DNA from: Capitulum mitella
Lineage: Eukaryota > Arthropoda > Thecostraca > Pollicipedomorpha > Pollicipedidae
Assembly (NCBI GenBank): GCA_030062745.1
Contig: CP099841.1
Span: 29,825,398-29,889,397, forward strand
Direction of reading: 5' to 3'
DNA: 64,000 nucleotides
The notes beneath the pieces are model-generated. The model was not told the DNA's origin. It did no database searches and saw only the letters and a program-made list of their open reading frames with translations. The stretch's first letter is position 1, and each line of letters begins with the position of its first letter. Shown here piece after piece: positions 44,041 through 59,000 of this stretch. The translations under genes were made by a program, and so were the position numbers.

Positions 44041-47000
44041 GTGAGCCGATCCAGTCTGCACGAGCGCCGCGTCTTTTCACGTTCTGCGGGCGAGGACCGA
44101 TTCAGGGATACTGGCGAAGACGCTGGGCGGAAGGCCAAAATATGGGCATACAACAGTTCTAAGGTTGGCTTATGTCTTCAAGTGGTTACGTTTTTTTTTT
44201 TTGCTTCTAACATATGCAGTAATTCTTTTTTCAGGGATGGGATATAACGTAGTTGTTTACCCGTCGTGTTTGCGAGGGATAAAAAGGTACTGCCGCTTCC
44301 GGTAAACTGGTGAAATGTTTTTTTTTTCTATTTTCCCGTACACCGTTAACAATTGCACAGATGGAACGGCTTGATTGAAAACGACTCATAGCTATGGTAA
44401 AGGAGGTGTTCTCGAGTAACTTTACAGCACCATTGCTGGCTTATTCAGAGACTTTGTTTTGCACCTGATGACCTTACATTTTCATGATCGACTGATGTGG
44501 ACAAACAGAAATCGATAAACGAGTTGTTATGTCTTCCACTGCGATGAAAAGGAAAATAATGTATGCGTAACTTTACGAACGTACGCTCTTCCTTGTCATT
44601 CGTCAGTGTGGTTTACACCTTCCATCTTCTAGGCCATTTTCAAAGGGGATAAACAGTATGCGCTTTACTCTTGGCAAGTTGCTATGGTAAACGAATCGCT
44701 TGCATCAGCGTCTGAATATCCGTGTCCTAACTGCCACTGTTGTGAGGCAAGGACGTAGGATTTTACCAAGCAGGGGCTAGGACAAACCTAAGCCCCTCCC
44801 TCCCGAAATCTGAAACATCCCGGATTTCGGACACTTTAACGGTTTTTGAGCTCCAAAAATTTTACTCATGCCCACTTTTTGTGCTATAAAAAGTAAAGTT
44901 TTCAACCTGAGGGGAGCTATGATCCCATGGCCTTCCCTTGGCTACGCTACCTTAGTGGGGGGACTTGCGATAGTGTTCCAGCAAATCGTTTGCGGGAGTT
45001 TGCATAGCGCTTATTAAAATGTCTGCAACGCCATTTTCAAGAAAGATGTCACGGGAACGTCAAAGAAATGTCATCCTATGTCAGAGACGTATGAGATTCA
45101 TAACTCTGCCAGTCTTGGCCTTGTGCCGCTTTTCCCACCATCCACCCAGTACATAAGCACTTGCTTGTTGACTGCCCTTCTACGTTTCTCGTCATTTGCG
45201 CGACTTGAACAGCAACATGTTTGCCCGGTGGGAACCTGGCCTGATATCGCTTGGCATTACTTTTGTCTGACGTAACGCTTCATCAGTTCCTGTCCGACCT
45301 TCTCAGTCAAATCCCACCCATATTATGTCAACGACCATGCGATTTTAGTATGATGCGGTACTACAACGTATCATTTTAATCCTAACGGAGTTGTGCGGGC
45401 AGTTACCAGTTTAACGGAGCATCTTTGCAAGCCCAATTTTCCTCCGATACGTTGTCTAAGTAGAACTTACAGGCAAATATTTTACCTTGATTTTTACGGT
45501 ACGGAATAGGGTTTCTTTGAAATATGCAAAACGCCGAGATAAATAACAAATGCTATTCAGAATATTCTGTCCAGTAATTACCTCCACGCTCTATGTCTGA
45601 GTTACATCACCACCCGAAACCCATCTTCCCTATGAATGGCGTCATCAGGAACCTCACGGCTTTCCATGGTCTAGACCTCTCCGCCAGGCCCATCAATCGT
45701 GCGAATACAGGGACTGGAACGGCACCCTCTGACCTACGACCATGCGGCCGCCAGTCGTCCGAGTACAGGGACAGGAACGGCACCCTCTGACCTACGACCA
45801 TGCGGCCGCCAGTCGTCCGAGTACAGGGACAGGAACGGCACCCCCTGCCCCACCACACTGCGGCCATCACGTGTCCGTGTACAGTGACAAGAGCGGCACC
45901 CTCTGGCCTACGACCATGCGGCCATCAGGTGTCCGAGTACAGGGACAGGAACGGCACCCTCTGACCTACGACACTGCGGCCATCAGGTGTCCGAGTACAG
46001 GGACTGGAACGGCACCCTCTGACCTACGACCATGCGGCCGCCAGTCCTCCGAGTACAGGGACAGGAACGGCACCCTCTGACCTACGACCATGCGGCCGCC
46101 AGTCGTCCGAGTACAGGGACAGGAACGGCACCCTCTGACCTACGACCATGCGGCCGCCAGTCGTCCGAGTACAGGGACAGGAACGGCACCCTCTGACCTA
46201 CGACACGGCGGCCATCAGGTGTCCGTGTACAGGGACAAGAGCGGCACCCCCTGCCCCACCACACTGCGGCCATCAGGTGTCCGTGTACAGGGACAAGAGC
46301 GGCACCCTCTGACCTACGACACTGCGGCCATCAGGTGTCCGAGTACAGGGACTGAAACGGCACCCTCTGACCCACCACACTGCGGCCATCAGGTGTCCGA
46401 GTACAGGGACAGGAACGGCACCTATGGCTCTGTGTCGATCGTTCGAGTGTCCCAATCGGCATCCAATTATAGGTGTATCTATAATCCAAATAGGTGCACC
46501 GTCGAAGGTGCAGCCTCCGAAAGCAGTTTTGGTGGTCTGCTTTATTCAGTGATGAGTGAGACACGCCCAAAATCGTCTGACGTTTCAAAGGTTCATGCGT
46601 TTGCTTTAGATAGGGTTCGATCGATTCCGCTTTTCATTCGACATCTCACAATACTGGACCTGTTATGAACATAGTACGCAACGATGACCGTAATGAGGGC
46701 ACTTAAATGGAAACTTTGTTACTGCATACATAGGAAACGTTAATGTCTCAGGCCTTTTTAATGTTACAGCTAAAGGTGCGTTTTCCATTTTATTTATTTT
46801 TTTACATTTCGTTATGTTCATTTTGGATTGGCGTGCTGCAGTCAAGCAATTTACTTACATCATAAAGATAAGCAGCTGTGTTTAGGTGCGTCATCAGTGC
46901 TCTTTACGATGAATTCGTTACCATCCCACGTTTCCTCAAACAAGGCCATAGTTTATCTCTTGGCCCCTTGACGCATTCTTCATCGGGTTGGCACCATTGA

Positions 47001-50000
47001 ATGCCCATTTATTTTCAATGCTGGTGAAACAGTTTAATGCAAAGTGGTGTGGAATTCGAACACCGTTCAGAGAAAGATCAAAGCTTGTACCCAACACGAT
47101 CAGCGATTATCATGATCTCTTGCGACCTCTCGAAGGTTAGGTAAGGTCAATGGCTGGTTCCACTTTTTGGAAACTGCAAGCATTTCAGATACTATTGAAA
47201 CGATACAAACGGTGGAAGCCTACTGCTCGGTCTTTAGGGCCACAGAAAGGTCACATCAGGCCAGGTCACAACAGTTCGAAAGGAAATACTGTGTTTCATT
47301 CATGGCTTTCCTCAGCAATGTGTTCAAAGTCTGCCATCTGGGCATTGCCAAAAAGGGACCTTATTTTTTCTCCTTTTTATTTGTAGAGACCAACCTCATT
47401 GTTTCTGGTCAGGCTGTGGTCTAAATTTGGCTATGACGAACCGGATTATGATCGCAGACGTATACGACCTCCTGACATTAAGCGAGTTAAATGATGCAAC
47501 TTTTCAGTTGCTGGTTTTCCTTTTTTGCACGGCGTACAACAAAAAGAACGCAGTGAAACCTATCTGTTTTTAAAAAAATGCGTGGCCTAAACTATTTATT
47601 TGTGGGTATGCCATGTTATTTAGGCTAGCATTAATATTTTTAGTAAGTTTAAGATACCGCTTGTAAGTTTACTGCAAAGTTACGTGAAATGTGTCTCGAG
47701 TCATATCGTCCATTTTTTCTAATTTTTTTTCTTTTTTTGAGAGATAGTTCAGTTACACAGAGGGACGTGGGCCACCATAATACAAAAGAAGCATGCAATT
47801 AGCAATATTTTTCCGAGGAACATATGAAGCCCAAACATGAGCCAAATTTCTGTTAACTCATTATGCTAACTCATTTTGCGGCTGAAGAAAATAGAGATTT
47901 CCCCAAAAAGGCATTTCGGAGAACGTCAAGAACTCAGCGGTTTCCACCTGTAAATTGTAAATTCGCTAAGCTAACGGATGAGCACAAATTAATGTAATCG
48001 AAGACGAACGTACATGCATTCCACTGTCCTGCCTTCTAATGTCGCGTGCCAGTTGCACTGTCACAAGTTATAATCACCGTTTCTCGCACATCATCAGTGC
48101 GCTATGACGAGCTGACTGTCCTCCTTCATCATTCTTCGCGAGACCTCCTCGCTCAAGAATCTTGTGCTCCCCCTTATCCTATGTTTAGACCTACATCAGA
48201 CGTAATCTTTCGGCCAGCCCAGAATATGACGTCCTTTACCGTCTCTCAGCCGTCCTCAGCGCACGGCAAGTGGGGACGACAACGTCGGATTATTGCTTGT
48301 GGAATGCACTAGATGTCTTCGTTTCGAAACAGCTGGTCTTTTGTGGGGTACTGGCATGAGGCCAGGTCCGGCCGGCAAATATTAACTTTTGTGGTAATGG
48401 CTGTTGAAGGGAAGCATGAAGCACTTGCTTTTATTCCTCTCTTGGTAGCCATTTCCGCTCATAAAAGCATGCCAAGGAAAGCATTACACACCTTCCTTGG
48501 TTCGCTGGCAACCGTGCTATCATCATCCGAAAAATCTTGATTTGCGGCGACACGTGAGATGAATTCATGCTTTCAGCGGTGCATTAGCTGACATTTCCCA
48601 GTATCGTGTTTTTAATCCTCTCGAAGTATGCTTCATCGTTCGTTAACACGTCAAGAGCATTCGTGTCCTATGAAAACATCGTGCTTTACCGAGGAAACTT
48701 GTCTCCTGGTTAACTTTCTGACTCAGCGTCACAGAAGGTTTTCTGCACCTTTTTGTGTGCTTTGCGCAAACCTGTTCGAGAAATGCTGCACGCACGACTA
48801 ACCCGGGACTGGCTGAGGTATTTCACCACTTTCCATTTTCTGGAAGGGGGATTTTTCAAGTCCTGTCTATCCCGAGAGCCAATGGTCCGATTCTGATGAC
48901 TGAAATGGCAACGGTAGCCTGTCGCTCTGAGGCACCAGATATTTTCTACTTGTTGATCTAAAGGTCACCTATGACGTCACAGGGCAGGTAAAATCCCGAA
49001 CTTTGGAGACTGCTTGCCGACCGATGAAGGAGCGGATTTATGGGGAAGGACTGGACTAAATGTCCGTATGAAGCACAAAATAAACGAATTTTGTATGCCA
49101 AGCAGTTTCTGCAAAACGTGACCAGCGGCTTACGCAGATGCCAGATTAGACAATAACTTGACCCTAGACCTTTTATCTGCTTCTGTGCACTTTTACTACA
49201 AGCTCAAAACTGGTCATTGGTTCTCCGAATTTACAAGACTTTGATTGTTAAAGCTAGATTTGTCTCAGAAAGAGGCTAAATGTACACCGTCCAAAGTTGG
49301 CCACTGGTCGTCCTTGACCTCGCTTCAAGTCACTTAAGACTTGCGTGACCCGATACCTGGTTTTTGTGTCAACCCTTGTTGAACATTTGCTTGCCACGTT
49401 TAAAGAAAAGATGCCGAACATAGAAAAGAACACCGGAATCCTAACAGTGTTTGAAAACCGCGTCTGCGGTTCTGCTTATGACGTCATATAACGTGGCCTG
49501 TGGTGATCTGCTCAACTATTTTTCGAAAAAGATGGCTGTGTTGTTCCAGGTAGGGTAGTGAAAATTTTGGGTCCCTCATTTCCGTTCAGCTTCGAAGATG
49601 CGTCAAAAAACGGGGGGGGGGGAATTTCCCAGTAACTTCTGATTTAAAGCGTTTATTTCCTGTAGACCATCGGGTCGATATCCGTTTTCCTTCGACAATT
49701 CGACGTTTAAGAATTAGTTTCTAAAAGTCCATACTAGTGGTGATACGCCCCACTCCATCTATTCTTTGGTGATCGGGGAATCGCCTGTTTGTGGAATTAA
49801 GTATGCGTATGATGTTAATATTTCACGTCACTGTGAACAGGCAAGCGATATCTGCTGGTACCACTCTCAGCTTTGTGGGCGGCCAGGCCATGTGTGGGGC
49901 TCTGCATATCTTTGCGAAGGTGCTGACACCGGGATATCTAGTATACCCATAAAGACTGATGAACTTTTTACCTACATCGCACGTAAATACATGGTCGATG

Positions 50001-53000
50001 TCATTTTTAAAGCGAGGATAATATGCCGTTTTTTGAGAAAAGAACATTCTATTTTGCATGACTTATAATCATCTTTGTTCTAAAGGCCATCTATTTTTTA
50101 TTGATTTTAGTGTAAAGCAGTGGTGAAAACTGGTGACTGAGATCGAATGATTGTTTCGTGCTGGTTGTCCCAGCCGGAAAAGTGACATAGCCAGGCAGAT
50201 GTTGCAGCCGGGCGTGTGACACAGTCAGGCGGGTGACATAGCCGGGCGGGTGACACACTCGGGCGGGTGACACAGCCGGGCGGGTGGTACAGCCGGGCAG
50301 GTGTGACGGGCGGGTTTCACAGCCGGCACCGGGCATCGTTTTTACCTGTCTGGGCCCTCCTCCCGCTTGTAATCCAATTGAGCACGGCTGCCTGCACGCC
50401 AATAGAGCCGTCAGCGTGTGGTGCGTGGCCCGTGTACTGTTGGGGCGTCACTTCTGCCGCCGGCTCGCCATTACAGCGCACCTGTATGCAGATGACGAGC
50501 AGTCAGACACACCGCAAGCCAGCACTGCTAGGTCATCTAAGCCCAAAAGAACGCATCTTAAACACAGTGTAATGCTGTGGAGGAGGTGAGAAATAATAGA
50601 ACTCTGAGAATTTTAATTTCTGCAATGTTAATTGCTCCGTAGCAGCGGAATTTTGGCCATTCATCATTAGCGGCCAGTGAGTCTTTAGTCGACCACAGAA
50701 AAACATGCTACAGCATGTTTTTAGACACCTTTTAGATGTATGAGTAATACGAATACCACCAGATCGCACCCTAAAATCTGTAGTAAGAATCTGTTATATT
50801 ACATGGAAATGGTTTCATAATGATATTTAAGAAATTCAGGCGGTACCTAAGGGTCAAAGAGAGTAACGTGCACGTCATTTAGCACGGGATATTCGCAAAA
50901 AAACGAACCAGGCACATCCAAGGCCATCCCCGACCAACGATTTTGGTGATTCCAGTAGCACGCACATCAAAATGTGCGTTGATGCATTTTCATTGTAACT
51001 TAACCACGGTCATAAATATATCAAGAAACTTCGGGAGGTACCACCACCGTAGAAGCACATGTTCGTTTTGCACCCGTTGACCGTGGGTCGTATTGTATTG
51101 TACTGGCGTCAGTTGACACTCCACATACAAGAGGCCGTTTAGTGTTATTAGTCAAGTACATGAAACGATAGGACAAAAACGACGGAAATGCCTTAAAACG
51201 ACAAAAAGCACACAAACACACACAGACGCATACAACACCAAACACGCCTATTGCACAAAGAAAGACTTGGCCGCGCGCTTAATGCTTGCCGGATCCAACC
51301 TGATTTCCACAGGCAAATGGTAAATAGGCCGCGCAGTACGCGGAGGAGCGCTGACTTGTAGCCGTGCGCATAGCAGGGGACGGAGACACCGGTCTCAACG
51401 GGTGACACGCTAAAAGTTCCTTGCTGCGGCATAAGAAATAATGAGGCGATACCTGCCGGTTCGCCAAGCGCACGGGCTTTGTGCGCCACGGTCACAGTTT
51501 GAGAATCGCATATTTGGCGGGGTGTGTGTGTGGGGGGGGGGGGTGCAACTCATCCCGCGCGCGAGACACAAAGTCGCTTCTTCTGAGACCAGCGACTACT
51601 CTGGTAGCGAAATTGACTACTTTCAGCAGTTTGGTGTTCAAAGCTGATCCTTGGCCATTTACTAAAATGACACTACTACTCGCGCGCGAAATGACCAGGC
51701 CGCGCACGACAGGCAGCAGCACCCGCTCTGAGAGGAAGTGTCTCGGCTCAGGTCGCGGCCAAAAAGTACGTCTTTTTGGTACAAAAAGTACCGAAAAGTA
51801 CGTTTTTCACCGACTTGCTCCCCCGACCTGTAGCCGTGGTTAACAGGTGTCAAACATTGACAGGTGAAAAGCCATGGGTCTGGCCGATGTCTGGAAAATG
51901 TCCCGTGCCGAAGAAGAGTTCGGTTTTGGATACTCTCTTGTATTCGTATTTGTATTTGTAGTGGCGTAGGGCATTCCGCACATACACGTGGCTATTACCT
52001 TCCAGTCATGGAAAATCATACATGCACTCGTCCAAGCAAATCAAACTCCTCGTACACTAGATATTAGGCGAATCCTACGACACACCGTCACGAACGATTA
52101 GCAGCCAGCTGCTGCCGCATCACGATACGGTGATCTTGAGTCCGTGTGCATGGAACTAGCATGTTAAGAAGGAAAGGATAGCTTCCATGCGTTGCATGAG
52201 AGAAGAGAGATTGCGTTTGACGTCGGATATGAGGATCTGAGTGCCTTCAGTATACTGGGCTACATGATCGTTCGGCGCATGCAAGCTGGGGCCGTTGACA
52301 AACATCGTGAATATACGAGGACCCAGGGTTGATCCCCGGAAGACTTTCATCGTGTCAGGAAGCGGCCTGCTAGTCACTCTGTCACGAGGACGAAAAGAGA
52401 TACAGACCGACTGGGAATGTCCGAAAAGATAGGATGTGCAAGGCGGCGGATTCGAGCATCAGTAGTGGCACGTTTACCAGCCGTTTACAGCATTATTTGA
52501 TGTTATGGCCCGTGATGGAAAATATATACAGCATATGATGCGCCAGATTTGTTGTGATATTATTCTATGTTATAAGAACAGAACCTTTGAAAGATTTGCA
52601 TGATTCAGGTAGCGCATCATCGCAGAAGCAACAAAGGTGCCCCAATTTAATGACTTCATTATAAGTCATGTCCGTTTTTAGCGCTCCGTCAATGATTCAG
52701 CCTTTCGTTTGTTTTGAAATGGTTTAGAAAAATACGTATATTGAATTGCACAAGCAGAATCGGCTATGAGAGTGTAAGAATATTCCTATGTTCGTTAGTT
52801 TCGCAACCCTCCATAACGGAATCGCACGTAGTGTGACGTTCTTGGCAAAGTAAACTGTGGCCGTCTGGCGCATGCTCAGCCTGCTTGGCCAAAGTCTGGC
52901 CGCTGCGCAGTAATTACTCTAAAATCTTAGGAGAAAGTTTACAGATCTTCAAATGTAATGCTGAGCTCACGCCTCCAGCGATTTGTAAGGGGATATATTA

Positions 53001-56000
53001 GAACAAATGGTGGTCAGCATGAATGGGGGTGTATTAAAAACGCCCAGGACGTTGGAAGGTACTGCTTTGTTTTTATCGGTTATTTTCATAGCAACATAGG
53101 ATAATCTCCATTTCAGTTCAAGCATGCAAAAACTCTCGGACTTTGATAACAGAAACACCCAAAAGTGGTTTTAGGGGGCAAGGATTTCAAATGTGTAAAA
53201 AGAACGAAATCGAAAAGCAAAGCTCTAATGAAGAGCAGAAATGACCTCTCTTACGAAAATATTAATGGGTAATGCTAGGGATTCCCATTTGCTTAGGAAA
53301 CCATGAAAATCATTACAGTTGGTAAAGAAGTTATCATTCCGCAGTTCAAATTAGGATGTAACTTGTACGAGTATTTTATAAATATCTTGTAACTGTTTTA
53401 AAAATACGTTTTCACGTGGCATTCAACAAACCTAAAAAAAAACATGTGGTTAGTATAATTGCAGCTCCGCGGCACTATTCTCTGTTTTTTACTTGTACTT
53501 CCCTTTCGGACACCATGTTTCATTGACGGTCAAATTATTACGGATGGATAAATTTTGTCCGACTATCGTCCTAGTCTTGTGTGTTATTATTTACACACAA
53601 GACATGGACGTTAGTCACAGAATTTCTCAATCCGTAATACCAACGCCTTGTCTCAATCAGCCCGCAAAACTCTCACGGGCAAAGTTCCCAAAAACCCATT
53701 GGTAACGTGTATGTATAGATACAATAAATTCACAGTCGCACGCCGTTTCCAGCTGTGTTTATTATAATGTTACACCTTTAATCGAAAGTTTTAATTATCC
53801 AGCGTCCAATGTCATGTAAGCCTCAAGTTTGATGCGCTAGTCTCCGATCAAATCATCATTAGCCAGTTCTCTTAATGGAATCCTGTCCCTCCCCTCCATC
53901 ATTTCATTGGCGCCGCTCGCCCTCCGAAATTCCACGCCATCTGCCTCGGTGAGTCCGTTCATGGGAAGCACCCACCCCAAAAATGCCAAGCTGTCTCGCC
54001 AATTGGCCCATTTAAGGTGCGATTTGGGCGAAGCGCGACGCAATTAGACGGGATTAGGGCGGCGGGCCTCACCGCCGAGGTCTCTCGGGCGACGGCACGG
54101 GGTTCGGCCAGTCGGTCCCCGCGCGGCTGCAATAAGACAGGATCAGCCGGCGCGCCATTGTGCTCGGGTCGCACTGTTGAGTGCTGTCAGCTATATGTGG
54201 GTGTGCCGGGGCGGTGTGCTGGCAGGGGGAGGAGGAGAGGTCCGCCAACGGTGTGCTGCTAGGGCGCTGCAGAACGGATGCGCGGAGTCTGAGCAGCTAC
54301 TAACAGATCAGGGTAACATCTGACGTCGTGGCATATGCATTATCGCTCCAGCTTCATCAACCGACAGAGCGTCTTTTAAATAACACTTTCCGTGGTTTCA
54401 AGAAAACTTCAGCTGTCGGATCTGCGACCAAACTATGTAATGAAGGAAACAAGAAATCAGAATGAATGTGCTTGGCATATTTCATAAGAGGTATTCACTG
54501 AAAAATGACACCAGAAAATTAATCGTGTTTTTCATGTTTGCATTCATTGAAGCCCTGAAGTTACGATGCGTCTGTTTGTGTTCCAGGAGCTCTGTTCGAG
54601 GTGGGGACAGCTGACACGGACCCTCTACAGGAGTCCGGGAAACTGCAATCAGACTGCTCACATGAAGCGTCTCACAAACCTGAGTAAGGCAGCTACGGCC
54701 AATTTCAGAGCATCTTTATCTGTTCAGAATATCCGCATGCTGAAAAACGGTGTAAGAGACTTGTTCAGTGAAAGACCTCACGTGTTTTATTTACGAATGG
54801 AATAGTGAAAACAAAAAGAGGCACGACACTGTATGATACCATGAAATTGTTCGCCTCTCTTGCTTCCATGTCATGTCAGTCATGTCAGTGACATGACTGA
54901 CACGCCGCCCCGGTGTGCTGTGTGATAGCACGTGTGAGATGCAGGCTTTGACAGTGACATAATTCGGTCCCGCAGTCGAAAAATTCGGCGGTCTCGCACG
55001 ACGTTCACGACCTATCAGCTGCACGCCCTGGAGCGGGCGTTCGAAAACTCTCAATATCCAGACGTTTTCACTCGCGAGGAGCTGGCCACCCAGCTCCAGC
55101 TGACCGAGGCCAGAGTTCAGGTGAGCTGCAGCGGCCAAAGATGGCCCCGCACAGAGCACAGATGACAGACAGCAGTGGAAGAAGATGCAGAGCACGATAC
55201 AATTGCGGTGTGACAGTCGGACTGACGAAGCCAAACTTCATGTGAATTTAGAATGGTCGGAATGGAACGAGAAAACTGGCTCTGATGTTTTGATTAGTTT
55301 GCTTGCAAAAGCTTTGTTAAAACTCTGTGGTGAGCTGATTTCACGGCTGGCGCAAAGCCCTTCACCCTATCACATCCTATGGGCAACAGCTTTCGCAGCC
55401 GGTGCCGCCGCGAGCTACCCACTCGTCTCGGTCCCCTCGCCCTTCACCGAGCGGCCGCCATGTAGAACATCTCGCCGCTGAGGTAATCCGCGAGACGCAG
55501 GAGGTGGTCCCGGTAAGCCCCGCCAGCCAAAACCATTAGCGCCGTCTTTGTGGCCTCATCTGTGAGCGCTTGGCGCACGGCCCAGCGCAGGCCGGCCCGG
55601 CGGCCGCCTATCGTTTACCTATTTAACGTGCGGATACAGTATTACTTATTCGAGTGCGACAATGGGGGCACCGCGCTGGGCCGGGGCGTCAAAGGCGGTG
55701 ATAGTATCGTCTCGGCGGTCTGAATGGGAGGCTGGGAGCAGCAGCTGGTCGAGCCGCGCCGTCGGTAATCCATCGGCGATGGTGGCGCCGTGCGGCGGCG
55801 GTAAGACGCACTAGGCCCGATGCAGCGACGGAAGACGCTGCCTGGACGATCAACGGTCCTTCCGCCTTGTCGCCCACTTGATGCCCGATCTCGCACTCTT
55901 CCCGTGATCCATCTGCGGTTAGACGCCGGTAGAAAGTTTTCATCGTCGGGATATCGACATCAGCTGACGGTCTGTGGCATCAGGTGGCCATGCTGCAGGA

Positions 56001-59000
56001 AGAGAACATGAATACAAACTGTGACATGGTTTCGACTAGATTCACCTTGGTGGCCAGGAAGTTTTTCCTACCGTCGGTTCTTAATCCTCGCCGAAGGTAA
56101 GGATTTTTGCCTGGGACCGGAACGAGGGGTTTCTTCACACCCTGCGTCTCATTTTTCCAAAACAGAGTGGTAAAACAAAAACGAACATGAAGCTCGTTCT
56201 GTCTCATGCTAATGGTACCTTATTTAGCCCCTTCAGGTTACATAATGACTTTTCAGGTCTCAGGGAAGGCAAAATGCCTCATATTTTGCATCTCCACTAT
56301 CATCGCTGTAGTTTTACAACATTTCGGCCGACAAACCCTGCTTTTGTAGTGGTCTGGTTTTAAAACTGTTCATCTTAGCAAAAAAGCACACCAAAAACGC
56401 ACACACACATTAACCCGATACCATCTGGGGTCTTCAGCTACCCACAACGGCTCGGGGAAGAAGTAAAATCGAGTCTAGTTTACATGTTTCTGACGGAAAT
56501 CGATAAGGTGTGTCTTGTTCATCTCAGAGTGTGAAATGTGATCTCTTGGGGTGGCCTGTGACGTCACGTGTCATGAAAATGTCGGATTTGACGGCCAACG
56601 ACCGAAAAATGTGCGATGCTTTTAGCAGGCTCTAGCAACTGTAACGGTCCAGCGAAAACTTCAAAACTGATGTCAAACGAAAGACCACAGTTTCTTGGAC
56701 CTGGTGGAGACGCAATATATGCAGTAAATTCAATATATGCATCGTACCCTGGAGAAGTCTGGAAGAGTTTTGAAATTTCTGCTTGTAAAGTTATGGCCAA
56801 ATGTGTGGTAGTGACGGCCAGGTGCTTTGAATGCTATCGTACTCCTGACCGTTCTTTCCTACTCAGATTCGGCCCCTCCTGCTTCTTCTCGTGCTGTTTC
56901 AGTCTACGGTCACACGCACATTGCGCGATCATCACGCCTCGTTTGCACTGCTAATAGTTTGGCGAACAGTAGCAGGGTTTGGCCGGCGTCGCCCGCCAGC
57001 GCCCGGCGGCAGCCGACCCAGCCGACCATGCCCGGCGGGCCGGTCCGTCTGACTTATATCGCGTCATGTACAGTGCAGCTTGTGTCGGACTGATAACATT
57101 TTGGTACCGCTAGATGCAGAATTGACCAATCATGTTATGTTCCGAAAATAACTAAGATCTGTGGATCATTGGATCTCCGCTGTCATCTTAACATCTTTGG
57201 ACCATCAACTTATCGGCCTTGTATTGCAACGTCCGACCATAGAAAAAACAAAATACTGATAGTGTTCGATTATCTGTCTAGTTCCCTACAGGATGATATG
57301 CATTTTGTGATGTTATCGGCGACATGGCTATACTGCCGAAGGAAAGCTCACCGCGCGCCGGCCGAAGCGCAATGCCGCAAATCGACCGTAATCACGTTAC
57401 TGCATTTTGCTCCTAATTTCCGTAAAATGCAGCCCATGTCAACATTTACAAGTTACAAGTAAGCATACGTCGAATTGATAAAATAGTTGGTGCACGAAGT
57501 AAAATGGTCTCATCGTTTACGGTTCGGACGCAACCGGTGGAAAACGGAGGGACCGGGGTGGAAATTTTAACTCCCCTACGTGGTCGCAGGTTAACGTTGT
57601 GGTCATACAAAAAAATGCCAACGTTACCCTGGTCTGTTCAAAACTACTTTAAATTCGTACCAGATCAGTGACCCAGGCACCGTTAGGAAGGTTTACCGGC
57701 CATTCAGATCCCGGTTTGTTGTCAACCATATGTCCGCAGAGTCCTATGTCGACAAATGATTCCATATTTCGTCAAAATCCTGATGAAAGATGAAGCTAGA
57801 ATGCGGTTCATGTTTAAAAAAAAAACGGTTTGTAGATCCTCAATAATGTTGTAATTTGAATATGACCTGACGTGGCCTGGTTCTTTGTTTTTTTCTTGTA
57901 AAAATACGGGAGTAAAAATGCCGAAAAGGCACAAGCTCAGCTGTTGCAAATTGTAGGCTCAAGGCTGTTCACGGGCAGTACAAGAAAAGCCTGATGGTAG
58001 ACGTGGCACCACCCCTTCGTCCAGCGAGGGTTAACACTCCAGCTCCGAGGGGTAGGGTGGAGTGGATGGAGTGGAGTCATCATTTTTGCGTCGAAAACCA
58101 CGCTGTGAACGTACATGAGTGCAGCTGTGGGCTGATCAAGAGTAATGCTGTGTTTGAGTCTATGTTTCGGTTATGAAATAAGAAAGAAAAAGAGGCGCGT
58201 GTAAGACAAAATGGTGCATATGTATCTTAGTGTCTTATCGTTAAAATGCAACAGCGGCTGCATTTTAACATTTGCACAGATTAAAAATGACAACAGCTCG
58301 AAGGTGATCTGAACATGTGAAAATATCTATACCAAACCAGTCAGCAATACAGGCTCGAAATGCCATAATTATAAATAACTTCGCAGGTCCGAACACCTTG
58401 CGTGGTTCAGCTCGCAGCCTTTACTCTTTAAATCATCTGAGCAGCCTTCGGGAGCCTCTTCTCAATCTAGCCATCAGTGCAATGTTAGGCACAACCATCC
58501 AGTCTGACCCACTCAACGGAGCATGGCCATTTGACTAGCTGGTCACACTGGTTGACCCAGGGAGGAGCCTTCAGGGCCATGGACGCCCTTTGTCGGAAAA
58601 CCTGAGGTCAACATGTATTTTGCCTCTGATTTTCCGAGGGAGCTTCCAAAGATTTCATTCTCAAACTGGAAGTGTATTTATATAAATGAAATAACAAAGT
58701 GGCCGCAATCCGAAGGAATCGACGTTGAAGAAAGGTTGCACAGATAGAGACTCAACCTTCTGTTAGCGCATGGGCTAGATTCGCCAGTAGCTGGTCAGGA
58801 TCCCCTGTTACGAAGATTTCAAGACAAAGCGGTCGATAAAGCTTCGTAAACGAGTACGTATGCTTTTCGCATTTCTTTAATGAATGTATCACTACGTAAC
58901 CAGTTTACTGAATTAGCACTGTCGTCAAACAAATGCCTAGGAATTTCGTTACTCCTTTTTACGGATAAAGGATCAGCCAATTTCTTGGACTCGTTATGTG

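Noticed and set aside
51521-51543. G-tract / GT repeat as a quadruplex regulatory site
   Set aside because: Simple low-complexity run; similar tracts at 20,717, 49,612 and 59,284 show no common context.
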